Shown here: positions 39,242-48,797 of the stretch, one piece after another
How positions within the stretch are numbered: the first letter of the stretch is position 1
Layout of the letters: each line of letters starts with the position of its first letter
Origin: Neoroseomonas lacus
Lineage (GTDB): Bacteria > Pseudomonadota > Alphaproteobacteria > Acetobacterales > Acetobacteraceae
DNA length: 64,000 nucleotides
Direction: 5' to 3'
NCBI RefSeq assembly: GCF_014644535.1
Contig: NZ_BMKW01000007.1
Span: 62,001 to 126,000 of the forward strand
The notes under the pieces: generated by a model
What the model saw: the letters and a program-made list of their open reading frames with translations, nothing else
Database searches by the model: none
Told to the model about the DNA's origin: nothing
Position numbers and translations under genes: made by a program

Positions 39242-40036
39242 TCAGAAGCGGTAGCGGAAGCCGACCACGAAGGAATTGGCGCCTTCATACACACCGTTAT
39301 AGGTGCCGAAGATGCCGCTGCGGTGCATGTAGCGGAACGCCAACTCGTATTGCGGATACTCCGGCAGAGCAACGGTGATCTCGGGCGAGAAGAAGTTCAG
39401 CCAAGCCGACTGGTTCTCCTCCGGCCGCGCATCCGTGCCACGTTCCACCTGCGGCAGTCGCGTCACGAAATCTGGGCCCATCGACAGGCCGATGGTCGTG
39501 TAGACGTAGTTGCTCCAGGGAAAGCCGTCGTAGCGAAGATAGACGGCCGCCCAGAACTCACCGCCCTCCGTGTCGCCGAAGCGATAGGCGCTGCCAGCTT
39601 CCAGATCGACCATAAAGAAGCGCCAGAAGCGCGCCACGCGATACTGGACCGCGCCGCCGACCAGCGTGTCATCGCCCCAGGAGCCTGACCAGGGCGCCAC
39701 GATCAGGTCGCGTAGCTTGCCATCGGCCACCGAGGAACCAAGGAACAGCGTGCCCGACCAGGGCCGCGCATCGGCCAAGGCGCGCGCGCGGTCGGCGGGC
39801 GAGAGATGCGACAGGTCCGGCGCAGTGATCGCCGCCACAGCGGCGGCTGGCGCGTTTAGCGGCCCCGGCACCGGGGCGGGCTCGGATACTCGGGCCGCGG
39901 CGGGCGCGGCCACGGTGGGCAGGGCTTGCTGGCGCGGCGTCGTGACGCGTTCAGGCGGCGGACCACCCGCGGCAAGCATCAGCGCCGCAGCCACCAGGGA
40001 GGCCAGACGCGCAGGCCGGGGAAACTCAACGGGCAT
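39242..40036 (-). CDS. Exported protein with predicted outer-membrane beta-barrel C-terminal part
   Basis: 264 residues: a hydrophobic N-terminal signal (LASLVAAALMLAAGG), an alanine/proline-rich linker to about residue 90, then alternating aromatic/polar strands ending GFRYRF, with a C-terminal phenylalanine typical of outer-membrane barrels. The segment YMHRSGIFGTYNGV near residue 235 holds an H-x-S pair like that of PagL-type lipid A deacylases. The surrounding sequence is not a clear match, so this is only a hint. It is downstream of mfd on the same strand but 69 bases away. The function is unknown. Confidence 0.7.
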   Translation of the reverse strand: MPVEFPRPARLASLVAAALMLAAGGPPPERVTTPRQQALPTVAAPAAARVSEPAPVPGPLNAPAAAVAAITAPDLSHLSPADRARALADARPWSGTLFLGSSVADGKLRDLIVAPWSGSWGDDTLVGGAVQYRVARFWRFFMVDLEAGSAYRFGDTEGGEFWAAVYLRYDGFPWSNYVYTTIGLSMGPDFVTRLPQVERGTDARPEENQSAWLNFFSPEITVALPEYPQYELAFRYMHRSGIFGTYNGVYEGANSFVVGFRYRF

Positions 40037-40105
40037 GTAGGGGGCACCTTGGTCGGATCACGTTCCGATTACGTCCAGGGCCGCCGGCTGGCAACTACCC
40101 TCGGT

Positions 40106-43100
40106 TTAGGCAGCCTGTGCGCGCCGCACTAGCTTGGCCAGTGCGGTCAGCAGGTCACGCGCCGCCTTGACGCGCTGCGGCAGGTCCATCTCCCGCAACA
40201 GGGCCAGCTTGTGATCGGGGCGCAGCTTCACCTGGCCCTTCTGCGCCGTCACCCAGCCGACCATCCCGGCCGGGTCGGCGAATCTGTTGCCGCGGAAGGA
40301 CAGCACCACGCCCTTCGGCCCGGCATCGAGCTTCTCCACCCCCGCCTCCCGGCACAGTCGCTTGATGGCGACGACCTGGAGCAGGTTCTCGACCTCGGGC
40401 GGCACCGGGCCGAAGCGGTCGGCGAGTTCGGCGCCCATCGCATCCGTCTCGCCATCGGAGGCGAGCGAGCCGATGCGCCGATACAATCCCAGCCGCACCG
40501 GCAGGTCAGCGACATAGGTCTCGGGAATCAGCACCGGCAGGCCAAGATTGATCTGCGGCGTCCAGTCGCGTTCCGAATCGCCGCCGCCCTTGCCCTGCCC
40601 GGCCTTGATGTCGGCGACCGCTTCCTCGAGCATCTGCTGGTAGAGCTCGATGCCGACTTCGCGGATCTGGCCGGACTGTTCCTCGCCGAGCAGATTGCCA
40701 GCGCCACGGATGTCGAGGTCATGGCTGGCGAGGGTGAAGCCGGCTCCGAGATTGTCGAGCGTCTGCATCACCTCCAGCCGCTTCTCGGCGGCCGGCGAGA
40801 GGCGATGCGACTGTGGCCAGGTCAGGTAGGCATAGCCGCGCAGCTTGCCGCGCCCGACACGGCCGCGCAGCTGGTAAAGCTGGGCGAGGCCGAACATGTC
40901 GGCGCGATGGATCAGCAGCGTGTTCACCGCCGGCATGTCGAGCCCGCTCTCGACGATGTTGGTCGCCAGCAGGATGTCGTGCTTGCCGTCGCCGAACTCG
41001 GTCATGATGCGTTCGAGCTCGGTTGGGCTGATGCGGCCATGCGCCTGCACCACGCGCGCCTCGGGGACGATCTCGGTCAGGCGTTCGGCGACCTTGGCCA
41101 TGTCCTCGATGCGCGGCACCACACAGAAGATCTGCCCGCCACGGAAGCGCTCGCGCTGCACCGCCTCGCGCAGCACCACCGGGTCCCAGGGCATGATGAA
41201 GGTGCGCACCGCGAGACGGTCGACCGGCGGCGTAGCGATGACGCTCATCTCCCGCACCCCGGTCAGCGCCAGTTGCAGGGTGCGCGGGATGGGCGTCGCG
41301 GTCAGCGTCAGCACATGCACGTCGGCCTTGAGCGACTTCAGTGCTTCCTTGTGCTTGACACCGAAATGCTGCTCCTCATCGACGATGACCAGGCCGAGAT
41401 CGGCGAATTCGACGCTTTTGGCGAGCAGCGCATGGGTGCCGACGACGATGTTGACGCTGCCATCCTTCAGCCCCGCGCGGACCTCGGTCGCTTCCTTTGC
41501 TGTCACCATGCGCGAGAGCTGCGCGATGCGGATGGGGAATCCCTCGAAGCGCGTCGTGAAGGTGCGAGCGTGCTGGCGGGCGAGCAGCGTCGTCGGCACC
41601 ACCACCGCGACCTGCGAGCCGCTCATCGCCACGACGAAGGCCGCGCGCAGCGCCACCTCGGTCTTGCCGAAGCCGACATCGCCGCAGACGAGGCGATCCA
41701 TCGGCCGGCCGGCGGAGAGGTCCTCCAGCACATCGGCGATGGCGCGCGACTGGTCCTCGGTCTCGACGAAGGGAAAGCGGGCGCAGAACTCGTCCCAAAG
41801 CCCCTCGGGCGGGGTGGCGAGGGTACCGTCCTTCATGCGCCGCAGCGCGGCGGTGCGGATCAGCTCGCCGGCCATGTCGCGGATGCGCGACTTGGCCTTG
41901 GCCTTGCGATTCTGCCAGGAGACGCCGCCGAGCTTATCGAGCGCCACCCCCGCCGTCTCGGTACCGAAGCGCGAGAGGATCTCGATGTTCTCGACCGGCA
42001 CGAACAACCGGTCGCCGCCATCGTAGGTCAGGCGCAGGCAGTCATGCGGGGCGCCGCTGACCTCGATGGTGGTCAGGCCTTCATACCGCCCGATGCCGTG
42101 GTCCTGGTGGACGACCAGGTCGCCCTCGGCGATTTCGGTGGCATCGGCGATGAACTGGTCGGCGCGGCGGCGGCGGCGCGCCGGACGCGAGATGCGCTCG
42201 CCGAGAATGTCCTGTTCGGCGGTGACGGCGATGCCAGCGGCTACGAAGCCGCGTTCGAGGCCCATCACCACCAGGGCGACGACGCCCTCTGGCAGGGCGC
42301 GGGCGGCCTTCCAGTCATCGGCCGGGGCGGCGGCGATGTTGTTCTCGCGCAACAGATTGCCGAGCCGTTCGCGCGAGCCCTTGGTCCAGGCGGCGAGCAG
42401 CGGGCGGCGCTTGGCCTTCAACTGGCCACTGAGCAGGGTGGCGTAGGCGGCGAAGACGTTCTCGCCGGCCGTCCTTGCTTCGGTCAGCAAGGGGCCGGGG
42501 CGGCCGCCGGCCTCGATCCCCTGCCCGCCCTCGGCGCCGCCGGTGAAGGGGCTGAACAGCAGCACGGGGCCGCCGGAGAGCATCTCGTCCCAGCCCTCGC
42601 GGTCGAGATGCAGCGTGCCCGGCGGGGCGGGGCGGTAGGGCACTTCTCCCTCGGCGACGCGCACCGGCACGCGGCGGGCCTGGTAATGGTCCTCGACCAT
42701 CTCGAAGCGGGCGGTCGCGACATCCTCGGCCTGATGGTCGAGGCTGACGGAGGCGCCGGGGAGGTAGTCGATCAGCGTCGCCATGCTGTCGTGAAACAGC
42801 CCGGCCCAATGTTCCATGCCCGGATGCTTGCGCCCGGCGCTGACCGAGACATAGAGCGGGTCCTCGGCTGCCGCTGCGCCGAACAGTTCGCGATAGGCGG
42901 TGCGGAAGCGGGCGCGGGAGGCCTCGTCGAGGAACACCTCGCCGACCGGGCGCAGGCGCAGTTCGGGCACCACCTTGCCGCTGCGCTGCGTCGCCGTGTC
43001 GAAGCGGCGCATATCCTCGATCTCGTCGCCAAACAAATCGAGGCGGACGGGGTCGGACCCACCGGCGGGGAACAGGTCGACGATGCCGCCGCGCATGGCG

Positions 43101-43555
43101 TATTCGCCATGCTCCATCACCGTGCCGGTGCGGTGGTAGCCGTTGGATTCGAGGAAGGCGGTCAGTGCCTCCGGCTGCACCCGGCCGCCCTTGGCCAGAT
43201 GCATCGTCGCGCCGTCGAAGGTTTCCGGCGGCGGCACCTTCTGGGCGATGGCATTGACCGTGGTCAGAACGATGCGCGGGCGCGTCGGCTTTTCCAGCAG
43301 CCGCGTCAGGGTGGCGACGCGTTCGGCGACGATCTCGGGATTGGGCGAGACGCGGTCATAGGGCAGGCAATCCCAGGCCGGGAAGCGCAGGATTTCGACC
43401 TCGGGGGCGAAGAAGCCGATCGCATCGGCCATCCGGGCCATGCGGGCGTCGTCACGGCAGACATGGACCACCGGGGCGTCGGTCTCCGCCCGGCGGCGGC
43501 ACAGCAGAAGGGCGTCGAAGCCTTCGGGGGCGCCATGGACGGTGGCTGCCCTCAC
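40106..43555 (-). CDS. mfd: Transcription-repair coupling factor
   Basis: Displaces RNA polymerase stalled at DNA lesions and recruits UvrA; 1149 residues, the normal size. N-terminal UvrB-like region (HVCRDDARMARMADAIGFF), then the RNA-polymerase-interacting CarD-like domain (DLVVHQDHGIGRYEGL, about residue 490). The RecG-like helicase motor follows with Walker A CGDVGFGKTEVALR, DEEQHFGVKHKE and TATPIPRTLQL, then the C-terminal TRCF domain. The start is GTG at 43553-43555, overlapping the sdhE stop in a GTGA junction. The longer frame back to 43942 is a shadow of sdhE. Confidence 0.96.
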   Translation of the reverse strand: MRAATVHGAPEGFDALLLCRRRAETDAPVVHVCRDDARMARMADAIGFFAPEVEILRFPAWDCLPYDRVSPNPEIVAERVATLTRLLEKPTRPRIVLTTVNAIAQKVPPPETFDGATMHLAKGGRVQPEALTAFLESNGYHRTGTVMEHGEYAMRGGIVDLFPAGGSDPVRLDLFGDEIEDMRRFDTATQRSGKVVPELRLRPVGEVFLDEASRARFRTAYRELFGAAAAEDPLYVSVSAGRKHPGMEHWAGLFHDSMATLIDYLPGASVSLDHQAEDVATARFEMVEDHYQARRVPVRVAEGEVPYRPAPPGTLHLDREGWDEMLSGGPVLLFSPFTGGAEGGQGIEAGGRPGPLLTEARTAGENVFAAYATLLSGQLKAKRRPLLAAWTKGSRERLGNLLRENNIAAAPADDWKAARALPEGVVALVVMGLERGFVAAGIAVTAEQDILGERISRPARRRRRADQFIADATEIAEGDLVVHQDHGIGRYEGLTTIEVSGAPHDCLRLTYDGGDRLFVPVENIEILSRFGTETAGVALDKLGGVSWQNRKAKAKSRIRDMAGELIRTAALRRMKDGTLATPPEGLWDEFCARFPFVETEDQSRAIADVLEDLSAGRPMDRLVCGDVGFGKTEVALRAAFVVAMSGSQVAVVVPTTLLARQHARTFTTRFEGFPIRIAQLSRMVTAKEATEVRAGLKDGSVNIVVGTHALLAKSVEFADLGLVIVDEEQHFGVKHKEALKSLKADVHVLTLTATPIPRTLQLALTGVREMSVIATPPVDRLAVRTFIMPWDPVVLREAVQRERFRGGQIFCVVPRIEDMAKVAERLTEIVPEARVVQAHGRISPTELERIMTEFGDGKHDILLATNIVESGLDMPAVNTLLIHRADMFGLAQLYQLRGRVGRGKLRGYAYLTWPQSHRLSPAAEKRLEVMQTLDNLGAGFTLASHDLDIRGAGNLLGEEQSGQIREVGIELYQQMLEEAVADIKAGQGKGGGDSERDWTPQINLGLPVLIPETYVADLPVRLGLYRRIGSLASDGETDAMGAELADRFGPVPPEVENLLQVVAIKRLCREAGVEKLDAGPKGVVLSFRGNRFADPAGMVGWVTAQKGQVKLRPDHKLALLREMDLPQRVKAARDLLTALAKLVRRAQAA

Positions 43556-43851
43556 CGCTCCGCCCCCGGCGGCACGCCCGCGCCCGTCCGGCCGCATTCG
43601 GTGGCCATGCGGCGGATCATCGGCGTATCGGCCTCGGGCGGGATGGGCCGGCGGCCGGACAGCCAATCGGCCAGGTCGACGTCCCAATGTTCCAGCACCG
43701 CCTCGATCGCATCGAGTTCGGCCTCGGTGAAGCCGGCGATGTTGCGCGCGACAAAGCCGCCGATCATGAGATCGGCTTCCTTGGTACCACGGTGCATCGC
43801 CCGGTAGACGAGGCGACGGCGGCGAGGGTCTAGGTCCTGGGGTTCGGGCAT
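43552..43851 (-). CDS. sdhE: FAD assembly factor SdhE
   Basis: Small helical protein that promotes covalent FAD attachment to succinate dehydrogenase SdhA; 99 residues. The RGxxE motif is in AMHRGTKEADLMIGGF (about residues 18-33). It ends overlapping mfd. It is divergent from recG with only 27 bases between starts, so the promoters overlap. The recG/sdhE/mfd arrangement is usual in Alphaproteobacteria. Confidence 0.94.
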   Translation of the reverse strand: MPEPQDLDPRRRRLVYRAMHRGTKEADLMIGGFVARNIAGFTEAELDAIEAVLEHWDVDLADWLSGRRPIPPEADTPMIRRMATECGRTGAGVPPGAER

Positions 43852-43878
43852 GGGCTCCGTCCTGGCATATAGAGGGCG

Positions 43879-45999
43879 ATGGGAATCGTGTCAGCCCGCC
43901 GAGACGAGACGATGCCGCAGGGCGCCGATGCGCTGGCACCATTGATGGCGCCGATCGGCGAATTGAAGGGCGTCAAGGAGAACGATGCCCGGCTGATGGC
44001 CAAGGCCGCCGGCGGGCCGCGCGTGCTCGACCTGCTGCTGCACCTGCCCGAACGCTACCTGACGCGGCGACGGATCACCCGCCCCTCCCATGCGCTGCCC
44101 GACTCCGAGGTGCTGATCCCGGTCGTCATCAGCTCCCACAAGTCCGGCCGATCGGGCCAGGGCCGTCCCTATGTGCGGGTGCGCTGCGAGGCGGAGGGCG
44201 AGTCGGTCACCGCCCTATTGATGAACTGGCAGAAGCCCTGGGCGGAAAAGGCACTACCGGTGGGTGCGACGCGCTGGTTCGCCGGCACGCTGAAGGAGGA
44301 AGGCGACGATTGGGTCGTGGTGAACCCGCAGATCTCGGCGAAGGAGGACGGCATCCCCGAGGTCCAGCCGGTCTGGCCGCTGACCGGGGCGCTCGGCCTG
44401 CCGCAGGTGACGCGGGCGATGGGTGCGGCCCTCGCCCTGCTGCCGGAATTGCCGGAATGGCAGGATCCGCCTTTGCTGCGGCGCGAGAAATGGCCCGGCT
44501 TCACCCCTGCCCTGCGCGCCATCCAGGCGCCCGAGGCCGAACCCGGCGCGGCACCCCGCCATCGCCTAGCCTATGACGAGTTGCTGTCGGGCCAGATCGC
44601 GCTCGGCCTGGTGCGACGGAGGTCGCGCGAACGGCCCGGCCGGGCGCTGGCCGGTGGCGAGACGCTGCGGGCGAAGGCGCTGGCGGCCTTCGGTTTCCCG
44701 CCCACCGAGGCGCAGCGCCAGGCCGTCGCCGAGATCGATGCCGACCTTGCCGCGCCCCGCCGCATGCTGCGGCTGCTGCAGGGCGATGTCGGCGCCGGCA
44801 AGACGCTGGTCGCGGTGATGGCGATGCTGCGGGTGGCCGAGGCCGGCGCGCAGGCCGCGCTGATGGCGCCGACCGAATTGCTGGCCCGGCAGCATCTGCG
44901 CACCTTCGAGAAACTGTGCGACGCGGCGGGGGTGAAGGTCGCGCTGCTGACCGGCAGCGTGAAGGGCAAGGAACGCAAGCGTGTGCTCGCGGGGCTGGCG
45001 GATGGGTCGATCCCGCTGGTGCTCGGCACCCATGCGCTGTTCCAGGAGGGCGTCGTCTTCCATGACCTGGCGCTGGCGGTGGTGGATGAACAGCACCGCT
45101 TCGGCGTCGCCCAGCGGCTGATGCTGGCCGAGAAGGGCGACGCTGTGGACATGCTGGTGATGACCGCCACGCCCATCCCGCGCACGCTGCTGCTGACGCA
45201 ATGGGGCGAGATGGCGGTCAGCCGCATCGCCGGCAAGCCGCCGGGCCGCCAGCCGATCGTCACCCGCATCACCAGCCAGGACCGGCTGCCGGACATCATC
45301 GAGCGCCTCGGCGAGGCGATCGGGCGGGAGGAACGCGCCTATTGGGTGGTGCGGGCCATCAGCGGGTCCGAGCGCGACGATTCCGTGGCCGCCGAGGACC
45401 GCTTCGCCGAGCTGAACGGGCGGTTCCCCGGTCTGGTCGGCATCGCCCATGGCATGCAGGACATCGCGGTGCGCGAAGCCTCGCTCGCCGATTTCGCGGC
45501 CGGGCGCACCAAGATCCTGGTGGCGACCACGGTGATCGAGGTCGGCGTCGATGTGCCCGAGGCGACGATCATGCTGATCGAACAGGCCGAACGCTTCGGC
45601 CTGGCGGCGCTGCACCAGCTGCGCGGGCGGGTCGGGCGCGGCTCGAAGCCATCCTCCTGCCTGCTGGTGCATTCGCCGGGACTGACGGAAGGCGAGAAGC
45701 GGCGCCTGCTGGTGCTGCGCGACTCCGATGACGGCTTCGTCATCGCAGAGGAGGATCTGCGTGCGCGTGGCGGCGGAGACGCGCTCAGTACGCGCCAGGC
45801 CGGGCTGCCCGGGGCGAGGCTGCTCGACCCGCGCGAGGACCCCGAGGAGTATGCCCGGCTGGTCGACATCGCCCATGACGATGCCGAGGTGCTGCTGGGG
45901 CGCGACCCGGCGCTGGCCTCGCCGCGCGGCCAGGCGGCGCGGCTGCTGCTTGCCCTGTTCGGGCACGACATCACCATGGCGCCGCTCGACGCGGGGTAG
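43879..45999 (+). CDS. recG: ATP-dependent DNA helicase RecG
   Basis: Remodels stalled forks and branch-migrates Holliday junctions; 706 residues. N-terminal wedge/OB domain (about 1-190), Walker A LLQGDVGAGKTLVAVMAM (about 297), DEQHRFGVAQRL, TATPIPRTLLL, and the C-terminal helicase and TRG regions (QLRGRVGRG). The first ATG at 43879 was kept; a second at 43912 would remove 11 residues. The gene is convergent with the acdS group. Confidence 0.96.
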   Translation: MGIVSARRDETMPQGADALAPLMAPIGELKGVKENDARLMAKAAGGPRVLDLLLHLPERYLTRRRITRPSHALPDSEVLIPVVISSHKSGRSGQGRPYVRVRCEAEGESVTALLMNWQKPWAEKALPVGATRWFAGTLKEEGDDWVVVNPQISAKEDGIPEVQPVWPLTGALGLPQVTRAMGAALALLPELPEWQDPPLLRREKWPGFTPALRAIQAPEAEPGAAPRHRLAYDELLSGQIALGLVRRRSRERPGRALAGGETLRAKALAAFGFPPTEAQRQAVAEIDADLAAPRRMLRLLQGDVGAGKTLVAVMAMLRVAEAGAQAALMAPTELLARQHLRTFEKLCDAAGVKVALLTGSVKGKERKRVLAGLADGSIPLVLGTHALFQEGVVFHDLALAVVDEQHRFGVAQRLMLAEKGDAVDMLVMTATPIPRTLLLTQWGEMAVSRIAGKPPGRQPIVTRITSQDRLPDIIERLGEAIGREERAYWVVRAISGSERDDSVAAEDRFAELNGRFPGLVGIAHGMQDIAVREASLADFAAGRTKILVATTVIEVGVDVPEATIMLIEQAERFGLAALHQLRGRVGRGSKPSSCLLVHSPGLTEGEKRRLLVLRDSDDGFVIAEEDLRARGGGDALSTRQAGLPGARLLDPREDPEEYARLVDIAHDDAEVLLGRDPALASPRGQAARLLLALFGHDITMAPLDAG

Positions 46000-46028
46000 G
46001 ACCGCGCCGCCGGCGGCCCGGCGCGGTC
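46000..46028. terminator. Hairpin between convergent recG and the acdS-linked gene
   Basis: A 10-bp GC-rich stem (46000-46009 with 46019-46028) lies directly after the recG stop and reaches the stop of the opposing small gene. Neither side has a strong U tract, so it may act as a weak bidirectional terminator or RNA end stabiliser. Confidence 0.4.
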
Positions 46029-46311
46029 AGGGAAACAACGCGGCGGTCGGTACGCCGTCAAAGGGCAGACGCAGGTGCAGCAATTGCAGCGTCACCCCCT
46101 CGATGCCCGCCACCGCGGACCGAAAGGCCAGCGCCTGGGGCAGGCCACCGAAGTGCAGCGCCACCAGGACGGCATCGCCGCCGGCGCGGTCCTCCCCGAG
46201 AAAGAGGAGTTCCGCCCCGGCATGCGGCTGCGACAGCCGCGCCGCCTCGAACAGCCGCCGTTCCAGCGCGGCATCCGGTTGCGCCATCCGGCACAGGGCG
46301 ACGGCGACCAT
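46027..46311 (-). CDS. Small protein of unknown function downstream of acdS
   Basis: 94 residues, starting MVAVALCRMAQPDAALERRL. It is mixed alpha/beta in pattern, without transmembrane segments. It begins five bases after the acdS stop with GGGTGAGG just before the ATG, so it is probably translated as the second gene of an acdS operon. Third-position GC is high, as in real genes here. I do not recognise a family; an upstream in-frame ATG (46345-46347) would overlap acdS. It could be a spurious frame in GC-rich DNA. Confidence 0.5.
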   Translation of the reverse strand: MVAVALCRMAQPDAALERRLFEAARLSQPHAGAELLFLGEDRAGGDAVLVALHFGGLPQALAFRSAVAGIEGVTLQLLHLRLPFDGVPTAALFP

Positions 46312-46315
46312 GGCC

Positions 46316-47335
46316 TCACCCGTTGCGATAGGTGTAGCTGTAGCCATTGAGCGCCGGCGCACCCCCCAGATGCGCGTAGAGGACCTTCGACCCCTCGGGG
46401 AAGTAGCCCTTGTTGACCAGGTCGATCATCCCCTGCATCGATTTGCCCTCATAGACCGGGTCGGTGATCATCGCCTCGGTTCGTGCGGCGAAGCGGATCG
46501 CCTCATTCGTCTCGTGGCTCGGCACGCCGTAGGCGGGGTAGGCATACCCATCGAGGATGACAATCTCGTCGTCGCGCACGGCGCGGCCGAGTTCGACCAG
46601 TTCGGCGGTGTTGTCGACGATCTCGCGCACCTGCTGGCGGGTCTGCACCGGGGTGCCGGAGGCGTCGATGCCGATGACGCGGTCGGCGCGGTTGTCGGCG
46701 GCGAAGCCGACGATCATGCCGGCCTGGGTCGAGCCGGTGACGACGCAGACGATGATGTAGTCGAAGCGGATGCCCATCTCGGCTTCCTGCCGCCGCACTT
46801 CCTCGGCGAAACCGACATAGCCGAGCCCGCCGAACTTGTGCACCGAGGCGCCGGCCGGGATGCCGTAGGGCTTGCCGCCGGCATCCTTCACCGACTGGAT
46901 GGCGTCTTCCCAGCTCTTGCGGATGCCGATGTCGAAGCCGTCGGGCACGATGCGGCTGTCCGCGCCCATCAGGCGGGTCAGCAGGATGTTGCCGACGCGG
47001 TCATAGACGGCGTCCTCATGCGGCACCCAGCTTTCCTGCACGACGACGCACTTCATGCCGATCTTCGCCGCCGTCGCCGCCACCATGCGGGTGTGGTTGG
47101 ACTGCACGCCGCCGATCGAGACCAGCGTATCGGCATTCGAGGCGATCGCGTCGGGCACGATGTACTCGAGCTTGCGCAGCTTGTTGCCACCGAAGGCCAA
47201 GCCGGAATTGCAGTCGTCGCGCTTGGCGTAGATCTCGACCTTGCCGCCCAGCGCCGCGGTCATGCGCGGCAGGTGTTCGATCGGCGTCGGGCCGAAGGTC
47301 AGGGGAAAACGTTCGAATTTGTCGAGTCTGAGCAC
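46316..47335 (-). CDS. acdS: 1-aminocyclopropane-1-carboxylate deaminase
   Basis: PLP enzyme that splits ACC, the plant ethylene precursor, into ammonia and 2-oxobutyrate; 339 residues, matching the canonical 338. [11 protein letters not shown] carries the PLP lysine (residue 52) and GGVQSNHTR carries the conserved Ser79. [13 protein letters not shown] keeps the Tyr-Glu pair, and the leucine in [10 protein letters not shown] is kept. These Glu and Leu residues separate true ACC deaminases from D-cysteine desulfhydrases. The GTG at 47333-47335 has an AGGAG site 8 bases upstream and fits the family N terminus. An Lrp-type regulator is divergent, the standard acdS/acdR layout. Confidence 0.93.
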   Translation of the reverse strand: MLRLDKFERFPLTFGPTPIEHLPRMTAALGGKVEIYAKRDDCNSGLAFGGNKLRKLEYIVPDAIASNADTLVSIGGVQSNHTRMVAATAAKIGMKCVVVQESWVPHEDAVYDRVGNILLTRLMGADSRIVPDGFDIGIRKSWEDAIQSVKDAGGKPYGIPAGASVHKFGGLGYVGFAEEVRRQEAEMGIRFDYIIVCVVTGSTQAGMIVGFAADNRADRVIGIDASGTPVQTRQQVREIVDNTAELVELGRAVRDDEIVILDGYAYPAYGVPSHETNEAIRFAARTEAMITDPVYEGKSMQGMIDLVNKGYFPEGSKVLYAHLGGAPALNGYSYTYRNG

Positions 47336-47474
47336 CGATCGCTCCTGTCGTGGAAGGGAGCGGAGGCTTAGCATCGGCACCCTGAAAGGTGCCCTCGAAT
47401 ACAATGCCATTACTGCCCTTGGCTTCCGGCCCGCTGGCGTTTAGGTCATGTACTTCGTCATATGGACGCAAAAA

Positions 47475-47954
47475 ATGGAAGATCCTTCCAACGCCTCCGA
47501 GCTCGACCGCATCGACCACCGAATCCTCCAGCGGCTGCAACGCGACGGGCGGATCTCGAATGCCGAATTGGCCGGGGCCGTGAATGTCAGCCCCGCCACC
47601 TGCCATCGCCGTACCCAGCGGCTGTTCGAGCGCGGCTACGTCACCGCCGTGCGGGCGCAGATCGCCCCGCAACTGGTCCATCGCGGCACGCTGGTGATCG
47701 TCGGCGTCGAACTCGACCGCTCGACGCCCGAGAGCTTCGCAGCCTTCGAGGACGCCATCAGGAAGCTGAGCTTCGTGCTGGACTGCCACCTGGTCGCCGG
47801 GGATTTCGACTTCTTCCTGAAGATCCGTGTGCGCGACATCGCCGATTTCAACCGTCTGCACGGCGAGCAGCTTCTGCGCCTGCCGGGCGTCCGGCAGACC
47901 CGCACCTTCTTCGTCATGAAGGAGGTGGTGGACAACGCGCTGCTCGATTTTTGA
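47475..47954 (+). CDS. acdR: Lrp/AsnC family regulator of acdS
   Basis: Transcription regulator, 159 residues from the ATG at 47475 (nine more if the in-frame ATG at 47448 is used; neither has a strong ribosome site). Helix-turn-helix: residues about 15-60, with LDRIDHRILQRLQRDGRISN and VSPATCHRRTQRL. The RAM ligand-binding domain follows (VGVELDR to the C terminus). It is divergent from acdS with about 110-140 bases between. In pseudomonads and rhizobia AcdR senses ACC and activates acdS; the same role here is inferred from position and family. Confidence 0.88.
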   Translation: MEDPSNASELDRIDHRILQRLQRDGRISNAELAGAVNVSPATCHRRTQRLFERGYVTAVRAQIAPQLVHRGTLVIVGVELDRSTPESFAAFEDAIRKLSFVLDCHLVAGDFDFFLKIRVRDIADFNRLHGEQLLRLPGVRQTRTFFVMKEVVDNALLDF

Positions 47955-48068
47955 CAAGCCACCCCGCCGCGCTGTTGCAGACGGTAACGGCGCGGGGGGT
48001 TGCATCCCGGCCCCGGGAGGGTCAAATCGCGCGCCGCCCGATATGGGCCAGCACAGGGGAGACTGCCT

Positions 48069-48797
48069 TTGCCCGCGCTGATCGAGATCGAGCGCCTGAC
48101 CAAGCGCTTCGGCGACTTCACGGCCGTGGACGACGTGTCGTTTTCCGTCGATCGCGGGGAGGTCGTGGGCTTCCTCGGCCCGAACGGTGCCGGCAAATCC
48201 ACCACCATGAAGATGCTGGCCGGCTTCGTGACGCCCACCGCCGGCACCGCGCGGATCTGCGGGAAGGATGTCGTGGACAGCCCGGTCGCGGCCAAGCGCA
48301 GCCTGGGCTACCTGCCCGAGGGCGCGCCGACCTACCCGGAAATGACCGTCACCGGCTTCCTGCGCTTCGTCGCCAGTATCCGCGGCTATCGCGGCGGGGA
48401 GGCGGATGAACGGGTCGAGGCCGCGATGCAGCTGACCCAGCTCGAGGGCGTGCAGCTGCAGCCAATCGAGACGCTCTCCAAGGGCTTCAAGCGCCGCGTC
48501 GGCCTCGCGCAATCCCTGCTGCATGACCCGCCCGTACTGGTGCTGGACGAGCCGACCGATGGCCTCGACCCCAACCAGAAGCACGAGGTCCGCCAACTGA
48601 TCCGCCGCATGGCGCCGCAGAAGGCGATCCTGATCTCGACCCACATCCTCGAGGAGGTCGAAGCCGTGTGCAGCCGCGCGATCGTCATCGCGGGCGGCAA
48701 GGTTCTCGCCGACTCCACCCCGGCCGGGCTGGTCGCGCCGGGCCGTTCGCTGGAACAGGTGTTCCGCGACCTGACCATGCCGAAGGACGCCGCCTGA
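48069..48797 (+). CDS. ABC transporter ATP-binding protein (GldA-like)
   Basis: 242-residue ATPase. Walker A GPNGAGKSTTMKML (about residue 38), signature LSKGFKRRVGLAQSLL and Walker B VLVLDEPTDGLDPNQ. The start is TTG at 48069-48071 with AGGGGA 8 bases before; the upstream ATG at 48000 lies in non-coding sequence. It is the first gene of a five-gene run (ATPase, permease, GldG-like, DUF4340, Nudix). Pairing with a GldF-like permease and GldG-like protein makes it a gliding-type ABC system rather than a classic importer. Confidence 0.9.
   Translation: MPALIEIERLTKRFGDFTAVDDVSFSVDRGEVVGFLGPNGAGKSTTMKMLAGFVTPTAGTARICGKDVVDSPVAAKRSLGYLPEGAPTYPEMTVTGFLRFVASIRGYRGGEADERVEAAMQLTQLEGVQLQPIETLSKGFKRRVGLAQSLLHDPPVLVLDEPTDGLDPNQKHEVRQLIRRMAPQKAILISTHILEEVEAVCSRAIVIAGGKVLADSTPAGLVAPGRSLEQVFRDLTMPKDAA

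Noticed and set aside
40211-43807. 1198-residue plus-strand frame opposite mfd
   Set aside because: Antisense shadow of a clear mfd gene, without domain or ribosome site.
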